DNA of 64,000 nt from Novosphingobium sp. 28-62-57 (GTDB taxonomy: Bacteria; Pseudomonadota; Alphaproteobacteria; Sphingomonadales; Sphingomonadaceae): positions 1-64,000 of the forward strand of contig NCGO01000006.1 of assembly GCA_002256985.1 (NCBI GenBank), in the 5' to 3' direction. A program made the position numbers and the translations under genes. Within the stretch, counting starts at the first letter, position 1. Each line of letters begins with the position of its first letter. Under the pieces are notes generated by a model. That model saw nothing but the letters and a program-made list of their open reading frames with translations. It did not search any database and was not told where the DNA came from. Positions 45,511 to 54,733 of the stretch are shown piece after piece.

Positions 45511-46314
45511 ATGACGCGCAAGATCATCACTGGCTATTCCAACCCGACGGTAAAATTCGTCCGCTCGTTGCGGGAGAAGAAGCACCGGCGGCGCGAGCGC
45601 AAGTTCCTCGCCGAGGGCTTGCGCTTGCTGACCGATGCGCGTGAGGGTGGGCGCTTGCCGGAAATCCTGCTGATGGCGCAGGGGCGTGAAAGCCACCCGT
45701 TGCTGGATGAACTGGAAGCCGCGGTAGATAACGCTGGTGGCGAGGTTATCGAATTGCCGGTGGATATCCTGTCCAAGGTGACGGGCAAGGAAAACCCGCA
45801 AGCCGTGGCCGGCGTGTTTGCCGAATGGGACACGTCGATAGCGCTGATCGACCGCAATGCCGCGCCGATCTGGCTGGTGGCGCACGCCATGCGCGATCCG
45901 GGTAACTTGGGCACGATGCTGCGCACGGCCGATGCGGTGGGGGCAGGCGGGCTGATCCTGATCGATGATTGCGTTGACCCTTTTTCGGTAGAGGCGGTGC
46001 GTGCCAGCATGGGCGCGATCTTTACCGAGCGGTTGGCCCAGGCGCGGTGGGACGAGTTTGCCACTTGGCTGCGTCAGGGCGAGGGGCAGTTGGTGGCCGC
46101 CAGCTTGCGCGAGGCGGTGCCCTATCGTGGGGCGGCTTACACTTCGCCTTGCTTTGTCATGGTCGGCAACGAATCGCGCGGGCTGCCCGAGGACTATGAA
46201 ATGGCCTGCGATCTGCGCGTGACGATGCCGATGAAGGGCCGCGCAGACAGTCTGAATGCTGCGGTGGCAGGCGCAGTATTGGCCTATGAAGTCTTGGCGA
46301 CTTTGGAAGGCTGA
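45511..46314 (+). CDS. TrmH/SpoU-family RNA 2'-O-methyltransferase
   Basis: A 267-residue SAM-dependent methyltransferase, probably acting on rRNA or tRNA ribose. An N-terminal substrate-binding domain (KFLAEGLRLLTDA) precedes the SPOUT fold, with motifs HAMRDPGNLGTMLRTADA, MVGNESRGLPEDY and MKGRADSLNAAVAG forming the knotted SAM site. The exact target nucleotide cannot be told. The start ATG is preceded by GGGGAGG. Confidence 0.88.
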   Translation: MTRKIITGYSNPTVKFVRSLREKKHRRRERKFLAEGLRLLTDAREGGRLPEILLMAQGRESHPLLDELEAAVDNAGGEVIELPVDILSKVTGKENPQAVAGVFAEWDTSIALIDRNAAPIWLVAHAMRDPGNLGTMLRTADAVGAGGLILIDDCVDPFSVEAVRASMGAIFTERLAQARWDEFATWLRQGEGQLVAASLREAVPYRGAAYTSPCFVMVGNESRGLPEDYEMACDLRVTMPMKGRADSLNAAVAGAVLAYEVLATLEG

Positions 46315-46372
46315 ACATTAACGGACTGTCCGGTTAATCCTTCGCTCAGTCGCATGGGTGTAAGACTACCCC

Positions 46373-46777
46373 ATGATTTCGCGCCTTTCCTTGATTCTGG
46401 CTAGCGCCGCATTGCTTGGCGGATGTGCCACAGCGCCGACCAGTTCGGCGGGGCTTGCCGAGACGCGCTGGAAAATCGTGCGGATCGATGGTGCGCCGCC
46501 TGTGTCTTTGGACAAAGCGACCATGCAGTTCGATGAGCTGCGGCTTGGCGCGAATGTCGGGTGTAACGGCATTGGTGGCGAGTATCGCGTGGATGGTGGG
46601 CGGCTGGTGGCCGGGCCCCTGATGGCCACGCGGATGTTCTGTGAAGGCCCGGTGTGGCAGCAGGAAGAGGCGGTCAATGCATTGCTGTCGGCCGCGCCGG
46701 AAATCCAGCGGAGCGGGTCTGCCATGCGGCTCGTGTCGGGCGGACATGCGCTTGATCTGGAGCTGGTTGGCGGCTGA
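46373..46777 (+). CDS. META-domain lipoprotein (HslJ-like)
   Basis: A 134-residue predicted lipoprotein (lipobox LLGGCATAP). The mature part is one META domain with the characteristic ETRWKIVRIDG opening and NVGCNGIGGEY, ending in a C-terminal strand region. META domain proteins such as HslJ are linked to stress and antibiotic tolerance, without a known reaction. It converges with the next lipoprotein gene. Confidence 0.85.
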   Translation: MISRLSLILASAALLGGCATAPTSSAGLAETRWKIVRIDGAPPVSLDKATMQFDELRLGANVGCNGIGGEYRVDGGRLVAGPLMATRMFCEGPVWQQEEAVNALLSAAPEIQRSGSAMRLVSGGHALDLELVGG

Positions 46778-46791
46778 GCGCGCGCCAAAGG

Positions 46792-47601
46792 TCAATCGCC
46801 GGCAATGAATGCAGTGATCCGCCATGTGCCGTCCTGCGGCTCGGCAATCAGGCGATAATCCAGCAGACTGCGCAACTTGGCCGTTTCGATCCAGCCCTTC
46901 TGGCCACCATCGAGCGTAACGCGTGTTTCGCTTTTTTCCGGCTCAAATTGCATCGGATCGATGCCGACGATGAACCAGCCGACCGGGCTGATGACCTTGC
47001 CGCCGGGCTTGTCACGCAAGGGGGTGTCATTGCCCAGCACCAGCATGGCGTTGTAGCTGTCTACCTCTTCGGGCACGTTCCAGAACACCCACGGCATCGC
47101 CGCAATCCCGCCTTCGACCGCGCAGCCCAGCGGCAGAATGGCGGCCAGTTCCTGCCACAGGCCCGTTTCAGGATCGGCAAGGCGCTTCTTCAGTTCCGCA
47201 GTGCCGCTGCCGCCGCCATAATCGAGCGCGATATCGGGTGCTGAGAGCGCGACAAGGGCAGCGGCATCGCGGGCGCGGATGGCGCTGTTCAGATTCTTGC
47301 GAAAAGCGGGCCAGCCCGGTTTGGCCGAGCAGTCATCTCTGGGGGCATAGCTGATACCGGCAAGGGCAACAGGCTCGTCGGGTGCAGCGCTGGCCAGTGC
47401 GCTGGCCGAGGCATCGGGATCAGGTTCTGGAAGGGGTTCCAGACTGGGCGCGGGGGCCGGTGCAGCGGATACTTCAGCGGTGGGAGACGGACGCGGTTGC
47501 GGCGCGCTGTCACACCCGGCCAGCGCCAGCCCAAGTGCCAATTGGGCGGCCAAGGGGGCAAGACCCAAGGGGGCAAGGCAAGGCCGCTGCCATCGCGTCA
47601 T
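46792..47601 (-). CDS. Lipoprotein of unknown function with SH3-like tail
   Basis: A 269-residue lipoprotein (lipobox LALAGCDSA), followed by a Pro/Ala-rich linker (PSLEPLPEPDPDAS) to about residue 80. The C-terminal half has a segment DTPLRDKPGGKVISPVGW reminiscent of bacterial SH3 domains. No enzymatic motif is seen. Its start overlaps the rmuC stop by ATGA, so it is translated after rmuC. Confidence 0.75.
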   Translation of the reverse strand: MTRWQRPCLAPLGLAPLAAQLALGLALAGCDSAPQPRPSPTAEVSAAPAPAPSLEPLPEPDPDASASALASAAPDEPVALAGISYAPRDDCSAKPGWPAFRKNLNSAIRARDAAALVALSAPDIALDYGGGSGTAELKKRLADPETGLWQELAAILPLGCAVEGGIAAMPWVFWNVPEEVDSYNAMLVLGNDTPLRDKPGGKVISPVGWFIVGIDPMQFEPEKSETRVTLDGGQKGWIETAKLRSLLDYRLIAEPQDGTWRITAFIAGD

Positions 47602-49118
47602 TCCGCCGCCACATCTCCTTCATCGTTGGCAACCGCTGCCAGCGCCGCTGGTTCCGCATCGGCATAGCGTGGTGCGGCTTCGACCAGTGGCACTTCTTCG
47701 ATTTCGCGCTTGCCGATTTCGATATGCTTGTCCTTCAAGCGGCGTCCGGCAGAGAGCACATTGCGCTCAAAGCTGCCGACGAACTTGTTGTAGTTGCTGA
47801 CGGCGCTGTCCAGCCCATTACCCACACGCTTCAGATGTTCGGCGGCGACGGCGAGGCGGTCATACAATTCACCGCCCATGCGCCCGATCTCGCGGGCTTC
47901 GCGCGCCAGCCCATCCTGCCGCCAGACTTGCGCCACGGTGCGTGCGATGGCGACCAAGTTGGTCGGGCTGGCCAGCAACACGCGGCGTTCGAAAGCGAAA
48001 TCCCACAGGCCCGGATCACGCTCTAGTGCAGCGGCAATGAAGTGTTCGCCGGGCACGAACATCAGCACGTAGTCCGGCGCTTCCTCGAACTGGCTCTGGT
48101 AGGACTTGGCCCCCAGCGTCTGGATATGGTTGCGCATCGACTGGACGTGAGCGTTCAGCGCGATCTTGCGGGCATCATCGTCCGTCGCCTCGAACGCATC
48201 CTGATAGGCGTTGAGCGAGACCTTGGCGTCGATCACCAGCAGCTTGTTTCCGGGCACGCGCACGATGGCATCGGGGCGCAAGCGCCCTTCTTCGGTATCG
48301 ACCGAATGTTCGGTGACGAAATCCGTGTGTTCGGCAAGGCCACACTGTTCGAGCACATTGCGCAGCTGCAATTCGCCCCAGCGCCCACGCGTTTTGGGGC
48401 CATTGCGCAAGGAGTTGCCAAGCTGTGCAGCAGCCGCGCGCACGGCTTCCTGCCCGTCACGCATCGACTGGATCAGGCCGGTCAGATTGCCGAATGCATC
48501 GACGCGCTCCTTCTCCAGCTTGCCGACTTGCTCTTCATAACTGCGCAGGCGCTGATCGACCGGGGCGAGCAGCGATTTCAGCCGTTCCGCACTGGTCTTC
48601 TCGCTTTCCTCAAACCGCGATTGCGCGCGGGCGAGGAAAGTTTCCTGCGCCTTTTCCAGCACCTTGTTGCCAGCGTTTTCAAACTCCTTGCGCAGCGCTT
48701 CCTGCGCTTCGATCAGCAGGCGCTTCTGTTCGGCAAAGTTTTCGGCATCGGCCTTCATCCGTTCAACCGCCGTGCGGAAACTGTCGCGTTCGTCGCGAAT
48801 GCGGATGAGTTCGGCGCGCACCACTTCGGCGTCGGCGGCGCTTTGGCGCGCGGCGGCAAGGGCGGGGGCCAATTCATCGCGCTGGCGGCGCACGTCCTGC
48901 AATTCGGCAAGGCTGGCCTCAAGCGCCTTGGCCCGCTCGCTCATCGCGGCAAGGTCAACCGTCATCGCCTTGACCGTGCCTTCGTGCGCCTTGGCCTCAG
49001 CATCGCGGCTATCCGCCCGCGCGCGCCATTCGGCCACTGGGCGCGAGCCAAGGAACCAGCCGACGGCGAGGCCGACCAGCAGGGCAAGGATCACGAAAAG
49101 AATCAGAACGGGGTCCAC
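47598..49118 (-). CDS. rmuC: DNA recombination protein RmuC
   Basis: A 506-residue membrane-anchored protein that limits genome rearrangement. One N-terminal membrane helix (ILFVILALLVGLAVGWFLG), a long coiled coil (about 30-220, rich in Glu/Ala/Arg), then the RmuC nuclease-like core (GRWGELQLRNVLEQ, VIDAKVSLNAYQDA, FVPGEHFIAAAL). It starts with GTG at 49118. It is upstream of the lipoprotein gene with overlap. Confidence 0.93.
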   Translation of the reverse strand: MDPVLILFVILALLVGLAVGWFLGSRPVAEWRARADSRDAEAKAHEGTVKAMTVDLAAMSERAKALEASLAELQDVRRQRDELAPALAAARQSAADAEVVRAELIRIRDERDSFRTAVERMKADAENFAEQKRLLIEAQEALRKEFENAGNKVLEKAQETFLARAQSRFEESEKTSAERLKSLLAPVDQRLRSYEEQVGKLEKERVDAFGNLTGLIQSMRDGQEAVRAAAAQLGNSLRNGPKTRGRWGELQLRNVLEQCGLAEHTDFVTEHSVDTEEGRLRPDAIVRVPGNKLLVIDAKVSLNAYQDAFEATDDDARKIALNAHVQSMRNHIQTLGAKSYQSQFEEAPDYVLMFVPGEHFIAAALERDPGLWDFAFERRVLLASPTNLVAIARTVAQVWRQDGLAREAREIGRMGGELYDRLAVAAEHLKRVGNGLDSAVSNYNKFVGSFERNVLSAGRRLKDKHIEIGKREIEEVPLVEAAPRYADAEPAALAAVANDEGDVAAE

Positions 49119-49194
49119 GCTTGCTCCAACAAAGAACGAAGCATGAACCTAACTTAGGTCATCCCCTATGGCAACCGGCCTGCGCAACCTTTCC

Positions 49195-49761
49195 TCAGGC
49201 GTATTTGCGCAGCTTTTCCAGCTTCTTGAGCGCGATGCCGCGCTTCAGGCGCGAGAGGTGGTCGATGAACAGGATGCCTTCGAGGTGGTCCATTTCGTGC
49301 TGGAGGCACGTGGCCATCAGGTCGTCCATCTCTTCTTCGTGCACCACGCCATCAAGGTCTTGCCAGCGCGCGCGGATGCGAGCCGGACGTTCGACTTCGG
49401 CATAGATTTCGGGGACCGAGAGGCAGCCTTCCTGATAGAGGCGCAGCTCTTCGGAAGGATCAAGGATTTCGGGATTGATGAACACGCGCGGCTCGCGTTT
49501 GGTCGGCGTGTGGTGATGGTGGTGGCCATCATGATTGCAGGCCACCGGTTCTGCGTCCGGGTCTTCGGGTTGCAGGTCGATCACCAGCACGCGCAGCGGC
49601 ACGCCCACCTGAATGGCGGCAAGGCCGATGCCGGGGGCATCGTACATCGTCTCGAACATGTCGGACACGAGCGTGCGCAGTTCGTCATCGAACTTTTCGA
49701 CGGGGACGGAGACCTGCTTCAGGCGCGGGTCGGGGACTTCGATGATTTCGCGGATGGCCAT
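49195..49761 (-). CDS. def: Peptide deformylase with His-rich loop
   Basis: Removes formyl from nascent N-terminal Met. The 188-residue protein has all three motifs: [18 protein letters not shown] (metal Cys) and QHEMDHLEG (two metal His and catalytic Glu). An insert between motifs 1 and 2 contains [14 protein letters not shown] (residues about 76-89), not usual in the family, which could bind metal. It is otherwise of normal length. Confidence 0.94.
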   Translation of the reverse strand: MAIREIIEVPDPRLKQVSVPVEKFDDELRTLVSDMFETMYDAPGIGLAAIQVGVPLRVLVIDLQPEDPDAEPVACNHDGHHHHHTPTKREPRVFINPEILDPSEELRLYQEGCLSVPEIYAEVERPARIRARWQDLDGVVHEEEMDDLMATCLQHEMDHLEGILFIDHLSRLKRGIALKKLEKLRKYA

Positions 49762-49816
49762 GGGGCGCAGATAGGGAATGTGCGGGGGAGTCGCAAGGCT
49801 GTCACGTAAAGGGGGT

Positions 49817-49929
49817 GCGCCCCCGCGAAGGCGGGGGCCTCGGGCGGTTTAAGGAAGGGTGGTGTAAAAGGCCGCGAGTTGCGCAAGGGTTGTGTGTGCG
49901 GCCTGAGGCCCCCGCCTTTGCGGGGGCGC
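49817..49929. repeat. Palindromic repeat family E, copy 2
   Basis: GCGCCCCCGCGAAGGCGGGG and its near-complement at the other end flank about 65 nt, between def and recR. Each end is itself self-complementary (CCCCCGC/GCGGGGG). The same core is in the fmt coding insert at 51344-51414. Confidence 0.85.
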
Positions 49930-49952
49930 GATCTACTTTTTTCGAGGTAATT

Positions 49953-50549
49953 CTAGGTGACCGGCCTTCTTGCCCGCAGTGCTTGCGCCAGTGTGCCTTC
50001 GTCGAGGTAGTCCAGCTCACCGCCCACCGGCAGGCCATGCGCCAATTGCGTCACGCGTACGGCGGCGTCTTCCAGCCGTTCGGCGATGTAGTGCGCGGTG
50101 GTCTGGCCTTCCAGCGTGGCGTTCATGGCGAGGACGACCTCGTCGATCCCGCCTTGCGCCACGCGGCCCAGCAGCTGGCCAATGCTCAGATCTTCGGGCC
50201 GCACGCCTTCCAGAGCGGAAAGCCTGCCCCCCAGCACATGGTATTTGCCGGTGAACAGGCGCGCGCGGTCAAGCGCCCACAGGTCGGCCACTTCCTCTAC
50301 CACGCAGATCGCGCGGGCATCGCGGCGCGGATCGGTGCAGATGCTGCAGGGGTTGGTGGTATCGACGTTTCCGCAAGTGTCGCATTCCACCAGCAGGTCC
50401 TGCACCTGGGTGAGCGCGGCGAGCAACTGGGGCAGCGCCGTCTCGCGCCGCTTGATCAGCCACAGCACCGCGCGCCGGGCTGAGCGGGGGCCGAGCCCGG
50501 GAAGCCGCGCCAATGCGCCGGAAAGCGCCTCGATCTCTTGCGATGCCAT
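49953..50549 (-). CDS. recR: Recombination mediator protein RecR
   Basis: A 198-residue protein working with RecO and RecF to load RecA on gapped DNA. It has the helix-hairpin-helix [15 protein letters not shown], a zinc finger [16 protein letters not shown], and the Toprim domain ([26 protein letters not shown]). The start at MASQEIEAL is chosen; a longer upstream frame overlaps the fmt promoter region. It is divergent from fmt with 52 nt between starts. Confidence 0.93.
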   Translation of the reverse strand: MASQEIEALSGALARLPGLGPRSARRAVLWLIKRRETALPQLLAALTQVQDLLVECDTCGNVDTTNPCSICTDPRRDARAICVVEEVADLWALDRARLFTGKYHVLGGRLSALEGVRPEDLSIGQLLGRVAQGGIDEVVLAMNATLEGQTTAHYIAERLEDAAVRVTQLAHGLPVGGELDYLDEGTLAQALRARRPVT

Positions 50550-50601
50550 GGCAGCACAGATAGGGCCGGGGGCGACAAACGGAAGGCCTTGTTTACAGCT
50601 T

Positions 50602-51564
50602 ATGCGCATCATCTTCATGGGAACGCCGCAATTTGCGGTGCCGACGCTGGAAGCGCTGGTCGCGGCGGGGCACGATGTAGTGGCCGCCTATAGCCAGCCG
50701 CCCCGTGCGGCAGGGCGGGGCAAAAAGCTGCAACCCTCAGCCGTGCAACTGGCGGCTGAGGCGCATGGCATTAACGTGCGCACGCCGGTTTCGCTGAAAG
50801 GGGCGGACGAACAGGCAGCATTTGCGGCGCTGGAGGCTGATGTGGCGGTGGTCGCGGCCTATGGCCTGATACTGCCGCAGGCGGTGCTGGATGCGCCGAG
50901 GCTGGGGTGTTTGAACGTCCATGGCTCGCTGCTGCCACGCTGGCGCGGGGCTGCGCCGGTGCAGCGGGCGATTCTGGCGGGCGATGCGCTGACCGGCGTC
51001 ACGATCATGCAGATGGAGCGCGGGCTTGATACGGGACCGATGCTGGCGACTGTGGAAACGCCGGTCGACAGCAAGACGGCGGGTGAACTGACCACTGAAC
51101 TGGCGGAGAAAGGCGCGGCGCTGATGGTTGCGGTGCTGGCCGACCTTGGCGCGCATCCGCCGGTGGTGCAGCCGGACGAGGGCGTGACTTATGCGCACAA
51201 GATCGACAAGGTCGAAAGCCGCTTGGACTTCGCCCGCACTGCGGTGGACGTGGAGCGGCAGGTGCGCGCCTTTGCGCCGGTGCCGGGGGCGTTTTTCGAG
51301 CTTGAGGGTGAGCGGTATCGGGTGCTGGGGGCCTCAGTCGTGAGTCCCCGCGAAGGCGGGGACCTCGGGCCGGAAAAGGCTTTGAACGATGGAGGTCCCC
51401 GCCTTCGCGGGGACGCAGGAACAGTTCTGGATGATGTGCTGACCATTGCATGTGGCACTGGCGCGATCAGGCCGACGCTGATCCAGCGGGCGGGCCGTCC
51501 GGCGATGGATGCGGCGGCTTTGCTGCGCGGGCGGGCGATTGTGGCGGGGACGACGCTTGGTTGA
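50602..51564 (+). CDS. fmt: Methionyl-tRNA formyltransferase with internal palindromic-repeat insert
   Basis: Formylates initiator Met-tRNA. The 320-residue protein has [15 protein letters not shown], the catalytic [15 protein letters not shown] and the C-terminal anticodon-stem binding domain ([24 protein letters not shown]). Between VLGASVV and AGTVLDD about 25 residues ([16 protein letters not shown] and so on) are encoded by repeat family E (51344-51414) in frame. They sit where the family normally has a short linker, so the enzyme is probably still active. Confidence 0.95.
   Translation: MRIIFMGTPQFAVPTLEALVAAGHDVVAAYSQPPRAAGRGKKLQPSAVQLAAEAHGINVRTPVSLKGADEQAAFAALEADVAVVAAYGLILPQAVLDAPRLGCLNVHGSLLPRWRGAAPVQRAILAGDALTGVTIMQMERGLDTGPMLATVETPVDSKTAGELTTELAEKGAALMVAVLADLGAHPPVVQPDEGVTYAHKIDKVESRLDFARTAVDVERQVRAFAPVPGAFFELEGERYRVLGASVVSPREGGDLGPEKALNDGGPRLRGDAGTVLDDVLTIACGTGAIRPTLIQRAGRPAMDAAALLRGRAIVAGTTLG
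51344..51414. repeat. Palindromic repeat family E inside fmt, copy 3
   Basis: 71 bp with perfect inverted ends (each containing CCCCGC GAAG GCGGGG) around a 25-nt centre. It lies inside the fmt frame without a stop and adds Ser-Pro-Arg-Glu-Gly-rich sequence. The same core occurs in intergenic copies at 49817-49929 and 9533-9610. Confidence 0.92.
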
Positions 51565-51571
51565 GGTGCGT

Positions 51572-51657
51572 CACCACCCCCCGGCCCCCTCCTCTAAAGA
51601 GGAGGGGGAGCAGTCAAAAAGCCCACTCCTCTTTAGAGGAGGGGGTTGGGGGTGGTG
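51572..51657. repeat. Palindromic repeat family D, copy 1
   Basis: CACCACCCCCCGGCC with CCTCCTCT/AGAGGAGG pairs, between fmt and truA. Its right edge (GGTGGTG) adjoins GGGAG, the truA ribosome site. Related copies are at 53550-53667 and 60459-60561. Confidence 0.88.
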
Positions 51658-51669
51658 GGAGCACACACC

Positions 51670-52422
51670 ATGACCCGCTTCGCCCTCACCCTCGAATGGA
51701 ACGGCGCGGCCTATCAGGGCTATCAGCGCCAATCACACGGACCCAGCGTGCAGCAGGCGCTGGAAGATGCAGTGCATTCGGTGACCGGAGAGACGGTGGC
51801 AGTGCACGCGGCAGGGCGGACCGATACCGGCGTCCATGCGCTGGGCATGCGCGCGCATTTTGATCTGGGCCGCAGCTTCGATCCGTTTCGCATGTTCGAA
51901 GCCCTGAACGCGCATCTGCGGCTGGCAAAGCATGCGGTGGCGGTGCTGGATTGCATCGAAGTGGCGGAAGATTGGCATGCGCGTTTTTCGTGCATTGGCC
52001 GGGCCTATGAATACCGCATCATCAATCGCCGCGCGCCGTTGACGCTCGATCTGGGGCAGGCGTGGCGGATTGCCAAGCCGCTGGACGCGTGCGCGATGCA
52101 CGAGGCGGCGCAATCGCTGGTGGGGCTTCACGATTTCACCACGTTCCGTTCCGTCCATTGCCAGTCGGCCAGCCCGGTCAAGACGCTCGACCGGCTGGAA
52201 GTGCGGCGCGAGGGCGACAGGGTGACTATCGAGGCGGCGGCGCGCAGTTTTCTGCATCATCAGGTACGCTCTATGGTCGGCTGTCTGGCGCTGGTCGGAC
52301 AGGGGCAGTGGCGGGTGAGCCAAGTGGCTGAGGCGTTGGCGGCAAAAGACCGTAGCAAATTAGGACTTAACGCGCCGCCGGAAGGTCTATACTTCGTGGC
52401 CGCACATTATCCCGGAGAGTAG
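51670..52422 (+). CDS. truA: tRNA pseudouridine synthase A
   Basis: Makes pseudouridine at positions 38-40 of tRNA anticodon arms. The 250-residue enzyme has the catalytic Asp in [11 protein letters not shown], and conserved [12 protein letters not shown] and [13 protein letters not shown]. The ATG at 51670 is used, with GGGAG at the edge of repeat D 8 nt upstream. The next gene starts 3 nt after the stop. Confidence 0.93.
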   Translation: MTRFALTLEWNGAAYQGYQRQSHGPSVQQALEDAVHSVTGETVAVHAAGRTDTGVHALGMRAHFDLGRSFDPFRMFEALNAHLRLAKHAVAVLDCIEVAEDWHARFSCIGRAYEYRIINRRAPLTLDLGQAWRIAKPLDACAMHEAAQSLVGLHDFTTFRSVHCQSASPVKTLDRLEVRREGDRVTIEAAARSFLHHQVRSMVGCLALVGQGQWRVSQVAEALAAKDRSKLGLNAPPEGLYFVAAHYPGE

Positions 52423-52425
52423 ATT

Positions 52426-53541
52426 ATGACCGACCTGAACGGCCAGCGCATTGTTTCAAAACTTGATTCTGACGGCACGCTGACCGTTGCACTTGAGGAT
52501 TTCACGCTGCCGCAGCCCGAGGGGCGGCAGGTGGTGATCCGGGTGGAAGCAACGCCGATCAACCCTTCGGATCTCGGTCTGCTGTTCGGCCCCGCCGATG
52601 TGGCAAACGCCGAATTCTCAGCCAGCAAGATCGTCGCGCGGATGCCTGAACCGGCGGTGCGGGCGATGACAGCGCGCCACGGAGCGGCCATGCCGGTGGG
52701 CAATGAGGGTGCGGGCACCGTGATTGCAGCGGGTGATGATCCGCAAGCGCAGGCGCTGCTGGGCAAGCGCGTCACCTGCTTCCCCGGCGGCATGTATGCC
52801 ACGCTGGCGGTGGCGGATGCGGGCATGTGCCTTGAACTGGCCGAGGGTATCACGGCAGAGCAAGGCGCGTCGGCCTTCGTCAATCCGCTGACCGCGCTTA
52901 GCTTTACCGAAACCATGCGCCACCTGGGCCACAGCGCGCTGGTGCATACCGCCGCTGCATCGAACCTTGGGCAGATGCTGGTGAAGATTTGCCAGGCCGA
53001 TGGCATTCCTCTGGTCAACGTGGTGCGCAACCAAGCGCAAGTGGCGATTCTGAAGGGGATCGGCGCGGAGCATGTGGTGGATAGCTCGAAGGACACGTTC
53101 CTTGAAGACCTGACCGCTGCGGTGGCTGCAACCAAAGCGACGATGGCATTCGATGCGATCGGGGGCGGCAAGCTGGTCAGCCAGATCATGACGGTGATGG
53201 AACAGGTAGCCAATTCGGGCGCGGCCTACAGCCGCTATGGCTCGAACAGCCCCAAGCACGCCTTCATCTATGGCGCGCTGGACCTTTCGCCCACGGTGCT
53301 GACGCGCAACTTCGGGTTCAGCTGGGACGTGTCGGGCTGGCTGCTTACGCCATGGATGGGCAAGCTGGGGGCAGAGGTCGTGGACAAGATGCGCCGCCGC
53401 GTGATGGCCGAACTGACCACGACTTTTGCCAGCAACTACAAGGCGCGCGTGACGCTGGAACAGGCGCTGAGCCGCGAGGCGGCACTGGAATACAACGCGC
53501 GGCGTACCGGCGAGAAGTATCTGATCGTGCCGAATGGCTGA
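52426..53541 (+). CDS. MDR-family quinone oxidoreductase/dehydrogenase
   Basis: A 371-residue medium-chain dehydrogenase-reductase. The N-terminal GroES-like domain (INPSDLGLLFGP, PVGNEGAGTVI) and the Rossmann domain (HTAAASNLGQMLVKICQ, VNVVRNQAQVAIL) are both complete. The zinc ligands of alcohol dehydrogenases are missing, so it is probably a zinc-less NADPH:quinone or enoyl reductase. Substrate unknown. It follows truA by 3 nt, likely co-transcribed. Confidence 0.85.
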   Translation: MTDLNGQRIVSKLDSDGTLTVALEDFTLPQPEGRQVVIRVEATPINPSDLGLLFGPADVANAEFSASKIVARMPEPAVRAMTARHGAAMPVGNEGAGTVIAAGDDPQAQALLGKRVTCFPGGMYATLAVADAGMCLELAEGITAEQGASAFVNPLTALSFTETMRHLGHSALVHTAAASNLGQMLVKICQADGIPLVNVVRNQAQVAILKGIGAEHVVDSSKDTFLEDLTAAVAATKATMAFDAIGGGKLVSQIMTVMEQVANSGAAYSRYGSNSPKHAFIYGALDLSPTVLTRNFGFSWDVSGWLLTPWMGKLGAEVVDKMRRRVMAELTTTFASNYKARVTLEQALSREAALEYNARRTGEKYLIVPNG

Positions 53542-53549
53542 TGTTAAAA

Positions 53550-53667
53550 GCCCTCTCCCCTTCAGGGGAGAGGGTTGGGAGAGGGGGCGTGTGCAAAGCC
53601 CCTCTCAACTCAGGCTAGGCAGACAAGCTGCCAAGCCTTCGTATCTCTCCCCTGAAGGGGAGAGAGC
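53550..53667. repeat. Palindromic repeat family D, copy 2
   Basis: CCCTCTCCCCTTCAGGGGAG and, 70 nt on, CTCTCCCCTGAAGGGGAGAG, each self-complementary, between two convergent genes. It is longer and more diverged than copy 1. The hairpins may also terminate transcription from both sides. Confidence 0.82.
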
Positions 53668-53673
53668 ATTTGG

Positions 53674-54654
53674 TCACCCCCGGTGCGCGACGCTTTCGGG
53701 CAGATCCTTGCCGAACACGCGCTGATAATATTCCGCCACCAGCACGCGCTCGGTCTCGTCGCACTTGTTGAGGAACGAGAGGCGGAACGCAAAGCCGACG
53801 TCGTTGAAGATGCCGCAGTTCTGCGCCCAAGAAATGACCGTGCGCGGGCTCATCACGGTGGAGATGTCGCCGTTGATGAAGCCCTGCCGCGAAAGGTTGG
53901 CCACGCGCACCATGTCGGCCACGGTTTGCGGATTGAGGTCAGGCACCTTCTTGCTGACAATCTCGACCTCGGTCTCCTGCGCCAGATAGTTGAGCGCAAC
54001 GACGAGGTTCCAGCGGTCCATCTGGCCCTGGTTGATGGCCTGCGTGCCGTGATAGAGCCCACTCGTATCGCCCAGACCCACCGTGTTGGCCGTGGCGAAC
54101 AGGCGGAAATAGGGGTTGGGGCGGATCACGCGGTTCTGGTCGAGCAGCGTCAGCTTGCCTTCGGTTTCCAGCACGCGCTGGATCACGAACATCACGTCAG
54201 GCCGGCCCGCATCGTATTCGTCAAACACCAGCGCGGTTGGCGTCTGCAGTGCCCAGGGCAACAGGCCTTCGCGGAATTCGGTGACCTGCAAGCCATCGCG
54301 CAGCACGATGGCATCGCGGCCGACGAGATCGATGCGGCTGATGTGCGCATCAAGGTTGATGCGGATGCATGGCCAGTTCAGCCGCGCGGCGACTTGTTCG
54401 ATGTGCGTCGATTTGCCGGTGCCATGATAGCCCTGCACCATCACGCGGCGGTTGAAGGCAAAGCCTGCAAGGATCGCCAGCGTGGTGTCCGGGTCGAACA
54501 CATAGGTCGCGTCTGCATCAGGCACGCGCTCGTCTGCGCGGCTGAATGCCGGGACCTTCATGTCGATGTCGATGCCGAAAGTCTCACGGACATCGATCTG
54601 GATATCGGGTGCGGCGAGCACGGTCGTCGCGTGGCTGTTCGGAAGTTCGCTCAT
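53674..54654 (-). CDS. cobS: Aerobic cobaltochelatase subunit CobS
   Basis: AAA+ ATPase subunit that, with CobT and CobN, inserts cobalt into hydrogenobyrinic diamide in aerobic B12 synthesis. The 326-residue protein has Walker [13 protein letters not shown], Walker [11 protein letters not shown], and the arginine-finger region. Starts at 54654 (MSELPNS) or 54660 (MVMSEL) are both plausible with AGG upstream. The usual neighbour cobT is not next to it: downstream lies a repeat and an MDR gene on the other strand. Confidence 0.9.
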   Translation of the reverse strand: MSELPNSHATTVLAAPDIQIDVRETFGIDIDMKVPAFSRADERVPDADATYVFDPDTTLAILAGFAFNRRVMVQGYHGTGKSTHIEQVAARLNWPCIRINLDAHISRIDLVGRDAIVLRDGLQVTEFREGLLPWALQTPTALVFDEYDAGRPDVMFVIQRVLETEGKLTLLDQNRVIRPNPYFRLFATANTVGLGDTSGLYHGTQAINQGQMDRWNLVVALNYLAQETEVEIVSKKVPDLNPQTVADMVRVANLSRQGFINGDISTVMSPRTVISWAQNCGIFNDVGFAFRLSFLNKCDETERVLVAEYYQRVFGKDLPESVAHRG

Positions 54655-54733
54655 CACCATGTCGCCTATACGCGCGGGCGCTGCGCTGCAATAAGGTTTC
54701 ACAGGACCTGTCCGTTAGAATGGGAGAATTTCA

